Virus record (IMG/VR): IMGVR_UViG_3300028802_000038
Location: 1-41,149 of that record
Length of the DNA stretch: 41,149 nt
Strand: one strand, 5' to 3'
Source of the DNA: a virus
The translations under genes were made by a program, and so were the position numbers. Below, one piece after another: positions 24,103-31,536 of the stretch. The notes under the pieces are model-generated. The model did no database searches. It saw only the letters and a list, made by a program, of their open reading frames with translations, and was not told where the DNA came from. Within the stretch, counting starts at the first letter, position 1; each line of letters starts with the position of its first letter.

Positions 24103-25860
24103 ATGCCGATCGCATCGGATGGCGCCGGCAACTTTTTGACGCTCGGAAGTGACGGGCAGTGGGCACCCGCGACCGTCGCAACGCATCCCGAGTCCGGCGC
24201 TAAGCTGATCCTCGACGGGAGTGAATGGAAGCCGCTGCCGGGCAGCGAGCCGAGCCATATCGGCTCCGCGCTGCGCGGCGTGGTGCGTGGTGCAACGTTT
24301 GGCTTCAACGATGAACTGCGCGCCGGCACCGACGCGCTGGCGCAGGGCGTCGGCAACTTGATCCACGGCAGCGAAGGCCGCCCCTCGATGGGGCAGGCGT
24401 ACGACACCAGCCTGGCCGCCAACCGCGAGGCCGACCGGCAGGATTATGCGACCAACCCGGTATCAAGCACCGCAGGCGATCTGGTCGGCACGGTTGGGGG
24501 TGTTCTGGCCGCGCCGGAGGCGCTCGCCGCGAGCGGAGTTGCTCGTATTGCCGCACCGTTGGCCGCACGTATTCCGCAAGCCGTTCGCACGGTTGGCGGT
24601 GTGGCTGGAGGGGGCGCCTTGGCCGGCGGCGTTGCAGGGTTCGGCTCCGGCGAAGGTGCATCCAATCGTCTCGACCAGGCGGCGACCGGCGCGGTGGTTG
24701 GCGGCACCATTGGAGCACTGACCCAGGGAGCGGGGCGGCTGCTCGCGCCGGTTCGGTCTGTTCGGACACCAGAGGGCGCGGCGCTGGTGGCGGAGGCGCA
24801 GCGGGAGGGCATCCCTCTCTCGGCTGGGCAGATCACCGGCAGCCGCGTGCTGCAGAACGCCGAGGAGCGGCTCGGGCAGTTGCCTGGAGCGGCCGGCGGA
24901 CAGGCTCGCTTCGTTGGCGAGCAACGGCGGGCGTTCAATAGCGCGGCACTTAGCCGAACCGGAGAGGTGGCGGACATCGCGTCGCCCGAGGTGCTGAACC
25001 GTGCATCGCAGCGCATCGGCGGCGTCATCAACAACATTTCCAACCGCAACACGATGGCGGTCACGCCGCAATTCGAGGCGCGGCTCGGGCAAATCGAGGG
25101 CAGTCTCCGATTTATTCCGGCCGAACAGGCTGGGCCGGTTCGTGCCAGGATCGAGCAGCTTCGCGGGATGATGATCCAACCGCAGGCAACAAGCGGAGGC
25201 ACGCCGCATGTTCCTGGTGCATCGTACCAGTTGCTGGACAGCGAGATCGGCAAAGCGATTCGGTCGGCCGGACCAAGCCACGGGTATCTAGCGGCGGCGC
25301 TCGGAGATCTGCGCACGACCCTACGCGCCGCGATGGATGCCAGCATAACGCCCGGTGACGCGGCGGCCTGGCACGAGGCGCGGCGGCAATATGCCAACCT
25401 GATGGTGATCCGCGATGCGACCAGCGGGGCCGGCGGTGCGGTTGCGGAGGGTAACGTCTCGCCCCTGGCGCTTCGTGGCGCGCTCGATCGCTCAACCGGC
25501 GGCGGCTACGAGATGGGACGGGGCGATCTGAACCAGTTGGCGCGCATCGGGCAGAACACGTTGCGCGGTCTGCCGGACAGTCACACGCCAGCCGGCAGCT
25601 ACATGAACAGCCTGTTGACCGGGGGGTTCCTAACCGGCGGCGGAGCGGGGATTGGCGCGATGGCTGCTGGCCCGGTCGGCGCGGTGGCTGGTGCGGTCGC
25701 GCCCGTGGCTCTGCCGGCAGCGATAGGTGCCGCAATGCGCAGCCGGGCGGGACAGGCGTATCTTACGAATCAGCTTGGGCCGGCGCTTCAGGGGCCGATC
25801 GACGTGACGGCGGCGGCACTCGCCGCGCAGGCTGCCCGTCATCGTTGGGCAAGGGACTGA
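24103..25860 (+). CDS. Large ejection/internal virion protein with glycine-zipper segments (585 aa)
   Basis: The N-terminal 45 residues contain a small beta motif (ILDGSEWKPLPG). Then come stretches of small residues (TAGDLVGTVGGVLAAPEAL, GVAGGGALAGGVAGFGSGEG, and GAGIGAMAAGPVGAVAGAV near the C-terminus) that can insert into membranes as glycine zippers, separated by long helical parts with Arg/Gln. This pattern is characteristic of channel-forming ejection proteins. ATG follows the preceding stop. It is the last gene of the late operon. Confidence 0.75.
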   Translation: MPIASDGAGNFLTLGSDGQWAPATVATHPESGAKLILDGSEWKPLPGSEPSHIGSALRGVVRGATFGFNDELRAGTDALAQGVGNLIHGSEGRPSMGQAYDTSLAANREADRQDYATNPVSSTAGDLVGTVGGVLAAPEALAASGVARIAAPLAARIPQAVRTVGGVAGGGALAGGVAGFGSGEGASNRLDQAATGAVVGGTIGALTQGAGRLLAPVRSVRTPEGAALVAEAQREGIPLSAGQITGSRVLQNAEERLGQLPGAAGGQARFVGEQRRAFNSAALSRTGEVADIASPEVLNRASQRIGGVINNISNRNTMAVTPQFEARLGQIEGSLRFIPAEQAGPVRARIEQLRGMMIQPQATSGGTPHVPGASYQLLDSEIGKAIRSAGPSHGYLAAALGDLRTTLRAAMDASITPGDAAAWHEARRQYANLMVIRDATSGAGGAVAEGNVSPLALRGALDRSTGGGYEMGRGDLNQLARIGQNTLRGLPDSHTPAGSYMNSLLTGGFLTGGGAGIGAMAAGPVGAVAGAVAPVALPAAIGAAMRSRAGQAYLTNQLGPALQGPIDVTAAALAAQAARHRWARD

Positions 25861-25939
25861 CTGGCAGCGTCAGGAAGATCATAAACATGACCAGGCAGAT
25901 TATCAGGAAGAAACCAAGCAAGCCCACGTCCACCTCCAT
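25763..25939 (-). CDS. Possible small membrane protein (58 aa), antisense to the ejection gene end
   Basis: From ATG at 25939 the minus-strand frame reads MEVDVGLLGFFLIICLVMFM followed by IFLTLP, a clear transmembrane helix, and then a polar Pro/Arg-rich tail. The tail lies opposite the last 98 bp of the ejection gene, so that part may be a shadow, but the hydrophobic helix lies outside that gene. No strong ribosome-binding site is present. It may be a single-spanning accessory protein; it may also be chance. Confidence 0.3.
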   Translation of the reverse strand: MEVDVGLLGFFLIICLVMFMIFLTLPVSPLPNDDGQPARRVPPPSRRSAPEAPAQADS

Positions 25940-26069
25940 CAATGCCCCGTATCCTACCACACCACCCCTGAACATTCCACTAAGGCATAGACTACGGGGG
26001 TATGGCGCGAATCCGCGCGGCGTGGCCGAATGCGGGCCGGAGATGAACCGATGACCTAGAAATAGCGAA

Positions 26070-26126
26070 GGGCCGCCACAAGGGCGACCCCACACCGATG
26101 TTCTAACTGCCAAGACAGAGCATCGG
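26070..26126. other. Two adjacent hairpins in a 335-bp gap
   Basis: The gap 25861-26195 between the late operon and the HTH gene holds no convincing plus-strand gene. The first hairpin pairs GGGCCGCC (26070-26077) with GGCGACCC (26083-26090), with one C-A mismatch and a 5-nt loop. The second pairs CCGATGTTCT (26095-26104) with AGAGCATCGG (26117-26126), 10 bp with one G-T pair and a 12-nt loop. Neither is followed by a T-run. They may end late transcription, possibly factor-dependent, or be part of the leader of the following gene, whose AAGGGGGG site can also pair with a CCCT about 10 nt upstream. Confidence 0.5.
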
Positions 26127-26195
26127 ACAATTTGCGCCGGATTGCAAGAGTGGGATTCGCTCGCCCCGACGGCTGCCCTCTGCGAAGGGGGGACA

Positions 26196-26684
26196 GTGCT
26201 CACAGACAGCCAGGCTTTCGTTTGGCGTCAACGGCTTAGGGACGAACGGTCGATCCGCAACATCACTGACACCCACATCCGCATCCTGGAGTACACCGCC
26301 GGGTTGATCGAGGCCGGCGACGCCGAGCCGAGGCAGGCCGACGTAGCGGCGGCCCTGGGATACGGCGTGCGGACGGTAGGAGACGCCTACAGGCGGGCGA
26401 AGGGTCTGGGGCTGCTGGACTGGGAGGCGCAGTTCCGCACCGTGGACGGCCAGCGCAGGCGCACCGTGAACCGCTATTGGCTGCGAATGCCGGACGTCAC
26501 GCCGGCGCCGCGGCCCGACTTGCGCCGGCACCGCAAGCCACCTCTTCCTCTTAAGCTACTTACTTACTGCTCGGCACACTCCGCCGTGCCGTTGACGGGC
26601 TTCGCGGAACGGTTTGCGGCCAAACTCGTGGAGGAAAGAAGGCTGCGGCAGTTCAGGGCCGCTGGCTCGGGGAAGTCCACATAG
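26196..26684 (+). CDS. Winged-helix-type DNA-binding protein (162 aa)
   Basis: Start chosen at GTG 26196, which has AAGGGGGG a few bases upstream; a TTG at 26142 would add 18 unrelated residues. The protein has ITDTHIRILEYTAGLIEAG, then PRQADVAAALGYGVRTVGDA (helix-turn-helix, about 50-70), RRAKGLGLLDWEAQFR and a wing-like RRRTVNRYWLRM. This layout is common to alphaproteobacterial plasmid or phage replication and regulatory proteins. The C-terminal 50 residues are basic and disordered. It ends convergently with the small minus-strand genes, overlapping 26653-26733 by 32 bp. Confidence 0.7.
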   Translation: MLTDSQAFVWRQRLRDERSIRNITDTHIRILEYTAGLIEAGDAEPRQADVAAALGYGVRTVGDAYRRAKGLGLLDWEAQFRTVDGQRRRTVNRYWLRMPDVTPAPRPDLRRHRKPPLPLKLLTYCSAHSAVPLTGFAERFAAKLVEERRLRQFRAAGSGKST

Positions 26685-26733
26685 CCCCAACGAGCATACC
26701 GGCGCCGATACAGAGCAAAATCCAAATACTCAC
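26653..26733 (-). CDS. 26-residue membrane peptide
   Basis: A GTG at 26733 follows AGGAG by 6 nt. The peptide is SIWILLCIGAGMLVGAMW plus a short polar end, that is, one transmembrane helix. It is the last gene of a minus-strand operon of tiny membrane proteins. Its 3' end overlaps the end of the convergent HTH gene. Size and context suggest a toxin-like or regulatory membrane peptide, but this is inference. Confidence 0.5.
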   Translation of the reverse strand: MSIWILLCIGAGMLVGAMWTSPSQRP

Positions 26734-26744
26734 AGCACGTTCTC

Positions 26745-26942
26745 CTAATGCTCGCCCCAAAGGCGGGCGTTGTGCAGCAGCGGCATCAGATGCGGCGACC
26801 GGCGCAGTTCCCATGCCGAAAGGCACAGGTCCAGCAAGACCTGGTTGAGCCGATGCCAGCGCCGGATCATGACCACCTGCCACGTAAGCAGTGCGACGTT
26901 GGCCACGACGCAGACCACGGCCACGATATCGAGCCAGGACAT
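26745..26942 (-). CDS. Small membrane protein (65 aa)
   Basis: AGGAGG lies 6 nt before the ATG at 26942. The N-terminal helix LDIVAVVCVVANVALLTWQV is a transmembrane segment; the remainder is polar and basic with an amphipathic helix (RRWHRLNQVLLDLCLSAWEL). No family recognised. It lies between two other membrane proteins in the same operon with short gaps, so the three may form one complex. Confidence 0.65.
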   Translation of the reverse strand: MSWLDIVAVVCVVANVALLTWQVVMIRRWHRLNQVLLDLCLSAWELRRSPHLMPLLHNARLWGEH

Positions 26943-26951
26943 CGGCGCCTC

Positions 26952-27128
26952 CTAGCTATGGAACAGCCAGAAGCGGCCGATGGCCACTCCGACCCCCAGA
27001 GCGGCGGCAATCGCCAGGACGGCCTGCACCGCGAACTTGCGACCCTCCATCCTGATTTCCTGCCGTAGCCGCTCGACCTGCGTTGTCATAAGCATGTCCT
27101 TCAGTTCCTGGCGTTCATCGTCGGTCAC
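26952..27128 (-). CDS. Small coiled-coil/membrane protein (58 aa)
   Basis: A GTG at 27128 overlaps the stop of the upstream HTH gene (GTGA). Residues 1-30 form a charged helix (DDERQELKDMLMTTQVERLR), followed by a hydrophobic helix with small residues (VQAVLAIAAALGVGVAIG) and FWLFHS. The order soluble coil then one TM helix recalls XhlA-like lysis helpers, but it is shorter. The gene stays with the HTH gene and two further membrane genes. Confidence 0.65.
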   Translation of the reverse strand: MTDDERQELKDMLMTTQVERLRQEIRMEGRKFAVQAVLAIAAALGVGVAIGRFWLFHS

Positions 27129-27379
27129 GCTGATCGCTTCCGAGGGCGGCCGGGCCGACGCGGCTCAAGGTTTCGCTGTCGCCGGGTTCGTACCCACTCG
27201 ATAGCCGGCACGGTCTCTACGTACGCTTTGTTTCCGATGTACTGGACCGGCATTCCTTGGGCGATCCAGGCGTAAACGGTGCGGGACGAGCGGTTCAGCG
27301 CCGTTGCGAAATCAGCAATATCCGACAGCCCTGCCATTGCAAGGGCGCGTATTACATCGACTGATGAACTGTCATTCAT
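27125..27379 (-). CDS. HTH/MerR-like DNA-binding protein (84 aa)
   Basis: From ATG at 27379: DVIRALAMAGLSDIADFATA, then LNRSSRTVYAWIAQGMPVQYIGNKAYV, a helix-turn-helix followed by a wing (AWIAQGMPVQYIG) as in excisionase- or MerR-like proteins. The C-terminus is strongly basic (RTRRQRNLEPRRPGRPRKR). The start lies 6 nt after the -10 of a near-consensus promoter, so the mRNA would be leaderless. The protein may repress its own promoter and that of the divergent membrane/lysis operon. Confidence 0.7.
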   Translation of the reverse strand: MNDSSSVDVIRALAMAGLSDIADFATALNRSSRTVYAWIAQGMPVQYIGNKAYVETVPAIEWVRTRRQRNLEPRRPGRPRKRSA

Positions 27380-27385
27380 GGCGGT

Positions 27386-27414
27386 ATATTGCAACAGATT
27401 GCACCCAATGTCAA
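27386..27414 (-). promoter_or_regulatory. Sigma-70-like promoter of the HTH operon
   Basis: On the minus strand, TTGACA (27414-27409) and CAATAT (27391-27386) are separated by 17 bp, an excellent match for the -35 and a good one for the -10. The ATG of the HTH gene starts 6 nt downstream of the -10, so transcription should begin at or next to the start codon. A TGTC-aatag-GACA inverted repeat (27409-27421) overlaps the -35 and resembles the operator-like TGTC/GACA repeats at 34353-34366. Confidence 0.65.
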
Positions 27415-27426
27415 TAGGACAATCGC

Positions 27427-27663
27427 ATGTGCTTCTCTCTCGCCGGCCTGCTGTTTTTCCTCATTTGGCTTGTCGTGGTTGCCGCCGTGGTGGCGATCCT
27501 GCGGCTGCTGCTGCCCTACGTGCTGTCGATGCTGGGCGTGGCCGGGGATCTGGTGATGCGCGTGCTGAACATCATCGTGATCGCGGTCGTGGTGATAGCC
27601 GTGATTTACCTCGTGATTGAATTGCTCCAGTGCCTGTCGCCCGGCCTGCCCCGTCTGCGATGA
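27427..27663 (+). CDS. Holin-like two-helix membrane protein (78 aa)
   Basis: Nearly all hydrophobic: a first helix SLAGLLFFLIWLVVVAAVVA and a second VLNIIVIAVVVIAVIYLVIE with a short loop between. Size, two helices and position ahead of a coiled-coil membrane protein and a glycan hydrolase support a holin role, forming lesions in the inner membrane at the time of lysis. No family signature is present, so holin is inferred. Its stop overlaps the next ATG. Confidence 0.6.
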   Translation: MCFSLAGLLFFLIWLVVVAAVVAILRLLLPYVLSMLGVAGDLVMRVLNIIVIAVVVIAVIYLVIELLQCLSPGLPRLR

Positions 27664-28124
27664 CCGATGCCATCGCCATCGCGGTTCAGGACGCCCGCAT
27701 TACGCACCTCGACCGGCGGCTGGATGAGGCGATGGAGACGCGCGACAAGGCGCTGGAGGTCGCGCTCGCATCCCGCGACAAGGCGCTGGCAGTCGCGCTC
27801 GAAAGCCTCAACGCACATCTGGGCGTGATGAACGAGTTCCGAAACGCCATGTCGGACCAAGCCGGGCGGTTCATCACCAGAGCCGAACATGAGGAGTTCG
27901 GCCGGCGCATCGCGGACATCCAGCTTAGCGCGCAGACGATCCACGGTGAATACGTGCCGCGTGTGGACATGGCGATCCAGACCACCAGGCTCGAAAACAT
28001 CGAACGCCGGATGGCGGAATTACAGGGCCGATACGCAATGGTCGCGCTGATGTTCGGCGCGCTCGCCACGGTCGCCGGCCTGGTCGCGGTGTGGTGGCCC
28101 AAAGTCGTGCCGTTAGCACATTAG
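27660..28124 (+). CDS. Coiled-coil protein with C-terminal membrane anchor (154 aa)
   Basis: ATG 27660 overlaps the previous stop (ATGA). The N-terminal region has two near repeats, RDKALEVALAS and RDKALAVALES (about residues 27-47), in a long coiled coil. The C-terminus is one hydrophobic helix (YAMVALMFGALATVAGLVAV). Such proteins follow holins in many phages and may be holin accessories or spanin-like. No separate outer-membrane lipoprotein was found. Function inferred from neighbours. Confidence 0.65.
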   Translation: MTDAIAIAVQDARITHLDRRLDEAMETRDKALEVALASRDKALAVALESLNAHLGVMNEFRNAMSDQAGRFITRAEHEEFGRRIADIQLSAQTIHGEYVPRVDMAIQTTRLENIERRMAELQGRYAMVALMFGALATVAGLVAVWWPKVVPLAH

Positions 28125-28135
28125 GATACAAACTC

Positions 28136-29452
28136 ATGCCCATCACCATTGAAGTCCCGGCGCCGAGCCAGGCGTCGTTTGACGAATGCTATGCGGAGCT
28201 TGATACCTTGATTGCCTCGCACGCGGAGTTGCTGACGGCGCATGCGGCGCTGACGGCGCGGGTCGCGAAGCTCGAACCGCCGATCGTGCTCTCGAAGCCG
28301 TGGACGACGATCCCACCGGCTAGCGAGATCATCACGGTTGACGGCCGCATCACTGTCGTCAACGGCGTCGTTATGCGCGATGGCGTCCCGCTCGGGCACA
28401 GTGATCATGTTGTCGCATGCTTCAACGACCTCGCTGGCCGTGTGTGGCAGCAATCCAGCGTTACCGGCGCGATCTGTTGGAGCTGGAACGCCACCACTTG
28501 GGTCTCGGGTCCTGATCCGCGTGCCCCCGTCATTCCGCCTACAAACACGCCGCGTGCGCGGATGATTGCGTACCTTCGGAGTATCGCCGGCAAACAGTGT
28601 CTGATCGGGCAGATGAGCAATGACGGTGGCAAGGAATTTGCCGACGACGTGGCGGCGCTCGGGTTCAGTCCGGCGATCATGTTTCAAGACCCTTGGGCCG
28701 CGCAGTGGGCCGGCAATGCGCCGTTCTGGGCGAACTTCATGCCGAGCGCGATGGCGCATGTGAAAAGCGGCGGCATCTTCGGCATGAGTTTGATGCTGCC
28801 GAACCCGGTCAATCTCGGCCCGTCGATGAACGGCCCAGCGGTCGATCCGGTGTTGCTGCTGACGCCGGGCTCGGCGCTCAACGGCGCGCTCAATCGCATG
28901 CTCGACCAGGCGGCGGGCCTGCTGCAGCAATTCAAGGATGCCGGACATGCGGTGCTGACGCGGTTTCTGCTTGAGCTCGACGGCGGCTGGTTCTGGTGGG
29001 GCGACGGGCACTTTTCCAACGCGCAGCAGACGCAGCTTTACCGCTACATCGTCAACTATCTGCGCGTGACCAGGCAGCTCGACAATCTGCTGACGACGTT
29101 CGCGATCAATGGCGGGCCGGGCGACTACGAGTTTCCTGGCGTGGACGTGGTGGATATTGTCGGCATCGACGCCTACACCAACAATCTCGCTGGCTACAAG
29201 GCGGTGTGCGACAAGCTGATCGCGCAGGCCCCGGACCTCGTATTCGCGTTGACCGAGTTCGGCAGCGGGACGCCGGTCCTGGTCAACGCGGCTTACAACG
29301 TGGCGCAGATAAAGATCGACATCAAAGCTGCGTTTCCGCGTGCGGTCTACATCGACTTCTGGTCAGGCTGGGGACCCAATCAGATGGTCAATGCCAAGGC
29401 GGCGCTGTCCGATCCGTTCTGGATCAACAAGTCGCAGGTGCAGGTGCCTTAG
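28136..29452 (+). CDS. GH26-like glycoside hydrolase in the lysis position (438 aa)
   Basis: Residues 1-130 are a helical and beta-rich N-terminal part (a short coiled coil and a small sandwich). Residues 135-438 match family GH26 (beta-mannanase-like) layout: RMIAYLRSIAGKQCLIGQM, FQDPWAAQW, RFLLELDGGWFWWGDG with putative acid/base E280 and the family aromatic cluster, VDIVGIDAYTNN, and ALTEFGSG with putative nucleophile E374. In most GH26 enzymes a histidine precedes the first glutamate; here it is leucine. It would hydrolyse beta-mannan or a related surface glycan. It lies directly after two membrane proteins, where an endolysin is expected. The ATG at 28136 was chosen as a natural start. 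Confidence 0.75.
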   Translation: MPITIEVPAPSQASFDECYAELDTLIASHAELLTAHAALTARVAKLEPPIVLSKPWTTIPPASEIITVDGRITVVNGVVMRDGVPLGHSDHVVACFNDLAGRVWQQSSVTGAICWSWNATTWVSGPDPRAPVIPPTNTPRARMIAYLRSIAGKQCLIGQMSNDGGKEFADDVAALGFSPAIMFQDPWAAQWAGNAPFWANFMPSAMAHVKSGGIFGMSLMLPNPVNLGPSMNGPAVDPVLLLTPGSALNGALNRMLDQAAGLLQQFKDAGHAVLTRFLLELDGGWFWWGDGHFSNAQQTQLYRYIVNYLRVTRQLDNLLTTFAINGGPGDYEFPGVDVVDIVGIDAYTNNLAGYKAVCDKLIAQAPDLVFALTEFGSGTPVLVNAAYNVAQIKIDIKAAFPRAVYIDFWSGWGPNQMVNAKAALSDPFWINKSQVQVP

Positions 29453-29474
29453 GGGTGGTTCGTTGTTTGGTCTG

Positions 29475-29681
29475 TCATAACTTCACCACCTCCATCTCGA
29501 CGTATCGCCGCGCCTCCTCTTGCGTCGCGGCGTAGCCGGCGGCGGTCGTGGTCACATAGCGGCATCTCCCGTCGATTTCTGGCCCGACCTGACCGAGCCA
29601 TTTCTTGCGCATGACCAGTTCCAGATTGTTGCCGAACTTGGTCGGTCGCCAGCGCGGCTGGGCGGTTCGTGGTTCGCTCAC
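29475..29681 (-). CDS. Hypothetical protein (68 aa)
   Basis: A GTG at 29681 has AGAGGTG 7 nt upstream. The protein reads SEPRTAQPRWRPTKFGNNLE, then a helical/beta mix with CRYVTTTAAGYAATQEEARR and YVEMEVVKL. It is basic at the start and has no recognised family. It is convergent with the glycan hydrolase gene (22-bp gap) and isolated on the minus strand. Confidence 0.6.
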   Translation of the reverse strand: MSEPRTAQPRWRPTKFGNNLELVMRKKWLGQVGPEIDGRCRYVTTTAAGYAATQEEARRYVEMEVVKL

Positions 29682-29782
29682 TGTGACGCACCTCTGCGCA
29701 GCAATGCTGCCATAGCTATTGCCCACGTCCGGTTCGGCTTCATAGCATTGTCAGTCTCACCTAACCCCACGAAGGAACGCGC

Positions 29783-29968
29783 GTGAGCAACAGACAACGT
29801 AGATGGTGGACGAGACGGGCACGAAAGGTGGCGCAGATGGTCGCCGATGTCACTGCTGCGGCTGACAGGCGGCCGGAGGACTTTGGCATGAGGATCAACG
29901 CCATGTCGGCTAAGCGAGAGTTCACGCGGGTCATGGCTGAGTGCCGCCCCTTCCTGCGCAACACCTGA
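29783..29968 (+). CDS. Small basic protein (61 aa)
   Basis: GTG at 29783 follows AAGGAA by 5 nt. The protein has a basic, aromatic start (SNRQRRWWTRRARKVAQMV), then a helix and a basic end. The high content of Arg/Lys and Trp suggests nucleic-acid binding. No family is recognised. The 101 bp before it hold only weak promoter-like sequence (TTGCCC with TAGCAT 18 bp away). Confidence 0.6.
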   Translation: MSNRQRRWWTRRARKVAQMVADVTAAADRRPEDFGMRINAMSAKREFTRVMAECRPFLRNT

Positions 29969-29992
29969 GACCCCCGGTCGGAGGAGGGATCA

Positions 29993-30078
29993 TTGAAAGG
30001 CTTTTGTGGTTCACTTTCAAAGATAACCCGATCCGCAGACTGCCGGTAGTGACGGTAGGCAGCGGGAGGATGCCCCGC
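29993..30078 (+). other. Chain of three hairpins in a 143-bp gap
   Basis: Between 29969 and 30111 no gene is supported. Three successive inverted repeats lie here: TTGAAAG (29993-29999) with CTTTCAA (30014-30020); CTGCC (30040-30044) with GGCAG (30058-30062); and GCGGG (30062-30066) with CCCGC (30074-30078). They precede the GAGGAAAG ribosome site of the gene at 30112. The arrangement suggests a structured leader. It shares no sequence with the duplicated leaders at 38576 and 39065. Confidence 0.35.
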
Positions 30079-30111
30079 ACTATTGCACTAAACCCCGGTG
30101 AGGAAAGCACA

Positions 30112-30309
30112 ATGCTGCTGACGACGCAGGAATATTGCGGGAACTGGTCAAATGATGAGCTGGCCCGAACCCTCGCCTTTAAGCGCCTCCGTCTAGCCGA
30201 CATCGATCGCCAGCGTCAGAGTGTCGGTCTCGACATCACTCTGATCGAGGCTGAAGTATACAAGCGCGAGGTCGGCGCGGCTCGTGAAGCATCGTGCGGT
30301 TTCGTCTGA
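30112..30309 (+). CDS. Hypothetical helical protein (65 aa)
   Basis: GAGGAAAG precedes the ATG at 30112. The product is mostly helical: NWSNDELARTLAFKRLRLAD, then DITLIEAEVYKREVG. No recognised domain; the charged amphipathic helices suggest a coiled coil or adaptor. Its stop shares a base with the next start (TGATG). Confidence 0.6.
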   Translation: MLLTTQEYCGNWSNDELARTLAFKRLRLADIDRQRQSVGLDITLIEAEVYKREVGAAREASCGFV

Positions 30310-30524
30310 TGAAGCGCGCACGGAAAGCGTGGAATGGCGGCAGCCGAGAGGCGGCGATGGCTGCTTCCGAGCAGGCCACGCAGGAAGCTATCGCCTCGGG
30401 GTGCGAGCGGTGCCCAACATGCGCCGGTGACGGTCTCTTGCAAGATCCGTTGCGTGTTTGTCCGACCTGCGGTGCTGCCGGATTCCTGGTGCCCGCTGGC
30501 GGCATGCCGGCGCGTTACACCTAA
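30309..30524 (+). CDS. Small zinc-finger protein (71 aa)
   Basis: The ATG shares a base with the previous stop. After a basic helical start, there is a CERCPTCAGDG motif and a VCPTCGAAG motif, two CxxC knuckles about 20 residues apart as in DnaJ-type zinc centres. It probably binds zinc and perhaps nucleic acid or a partner. Such small zinc proteins recur in this phage (33260, 34768, 40359). It ends 8 bp from the convergent recombinase gene. Confidence 0.65.
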   Translation: MKRARKAWNGGSREAAMAASEQATQEAIASGCERCPTCAGDGLLQDPLRVCPTCGAAGFLVPAGGMPARYT

Positions 30525-30532
30525 CCCCACCA

Positions 30533-31510
30533 TCAGCCCGCCAGCAACTTTTCCTCCCCCACGATCTCGACTTCAGGCTCGTCCGCATCCGGCTCCGGCT
30601 CGGCGAACTTACCGAACGCCAACGCCAGCATCTCGCTCAACCTGGCACGCACGGCAGCCGGCGCTGTCGCGGTCGCGGTGCCGACGCTGTGGTGGCCGCC
30701 GATCCGCACCACCTCGTCCTGGCTCTGGGCGGCGGCCAAGAGCGCGTCCAAGTTCTTCAGCCACTGCGTGCCGTTCGGCTCGTCGAGCGGCGCCAGCCAT
30801 GCGTCCGCGGCCGGCGGGGCCGGTGCCCGCACCACCGCGGCGCGCGGCATTGGGGCGGCGGCGGCGCGTAGCGGCACCGCCGGGCGGGCGGCAGCGGGCG
30901 GCTCGGCTTCGATTGTCTGGCCGTTGAACACCTCGCGGCCCTCCATCTCCTCGGCCGTATAGCCGGCCGAGAACTCGGGGAACGCCATGCGCAATGCCTG
31001 GCTCTCGGCGCACTTCGCGAGTTGCCCATAAGCCCGCTTTCGCCACATCCTGTTGGGAGCGTCGGTGCTGCGTCCCGCTGTCGCGTAGTTCTCTAGCCAG
31101 CGTTCATTCGCGACAAACTCGCGCGCCTGACCTTGCACGATGCGTTTGACGGTAACGCGGCACCACGCCGGAAACACCACGGTTTCATCGCCCCAGACCT
31201 TCGTTACGTCGGGGCCAAACTCCGGCTCGCTCTTGCCGCCATACTCGCCGCTGCGCGCCGCCTTGATTCTGTAGTCTGCGATCCCCGGCATGAGGACATC
31301 GCGCATTTCCCATCTGTCGGGATTTGACGATACCTTGACGCTTGTCGGCACGATGTGGACGGGCTTTAGAAACGGGTCCATTCCATTCGCCCGGCAATAC
31401 GCCAGGACAAGCTGAATGCTCTCCGGTTTGGCGCCGGGATAGAGGGAATTACCCAGGATGCGGATGACATCCTGTTCGCTCTCAGTGCCGACAACAGTCA
31501 TCTCACTCAT
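30533..31510 (-). CDS. bet: RecT/Bet-family single-strand annealing recombinase (325 aa)
   Basis: GGAG lies 7 nt before ATG 31510. The Bet/RecT core is clear: SLYPGAKPESIQLVLAYCRA, then MDPFLKPVHIVP (about 46-57), RDVLMPGIADYRIKAARSGEY, and a helix with KCAESQALRMAFPEF near 175. These proteins anneal complementary single strands for phage recombination and repair. The C-terminal 110 residues are a Pro/Ala-rich linker plus an acidic tail, probably binding SSB. No exonuclease partner was recognised in the window. It is the last gene of the leftward operon. Confidence 0.92.
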   Translation of the reverse strand: MSEMTVVGTESEQDVIRILGNSLYPGAKPESIQLVLAYCRANGMDPFLKPVHIVPTSVKVSSNPDRWEMRDVLMPGIADYRIKAARSGEYGGKSEPEFGPDVTKVWGDETVVFPAWCRVTVKRIVQGQAREFVANERWLENYATAGRSTDAPNRMWRKRAYGQLAKCAESQALRMAFPEFSAGYTAEEMEGREVFNGQTIEAEPPAAARPAVPLRAAAAPMPRAAVVRAPAPPAADAWLAPLDEPNGTQWLKNLDALLAAAQSQDEVVRIGGHHSVGTATATAPAAVRARLSEMLALAFGKFAEPEPDADEPEVEIVGEEKLLAG

Positions 31511-31536
31511 AGTCGTCTCCAATCAGCGGGTGCGGA

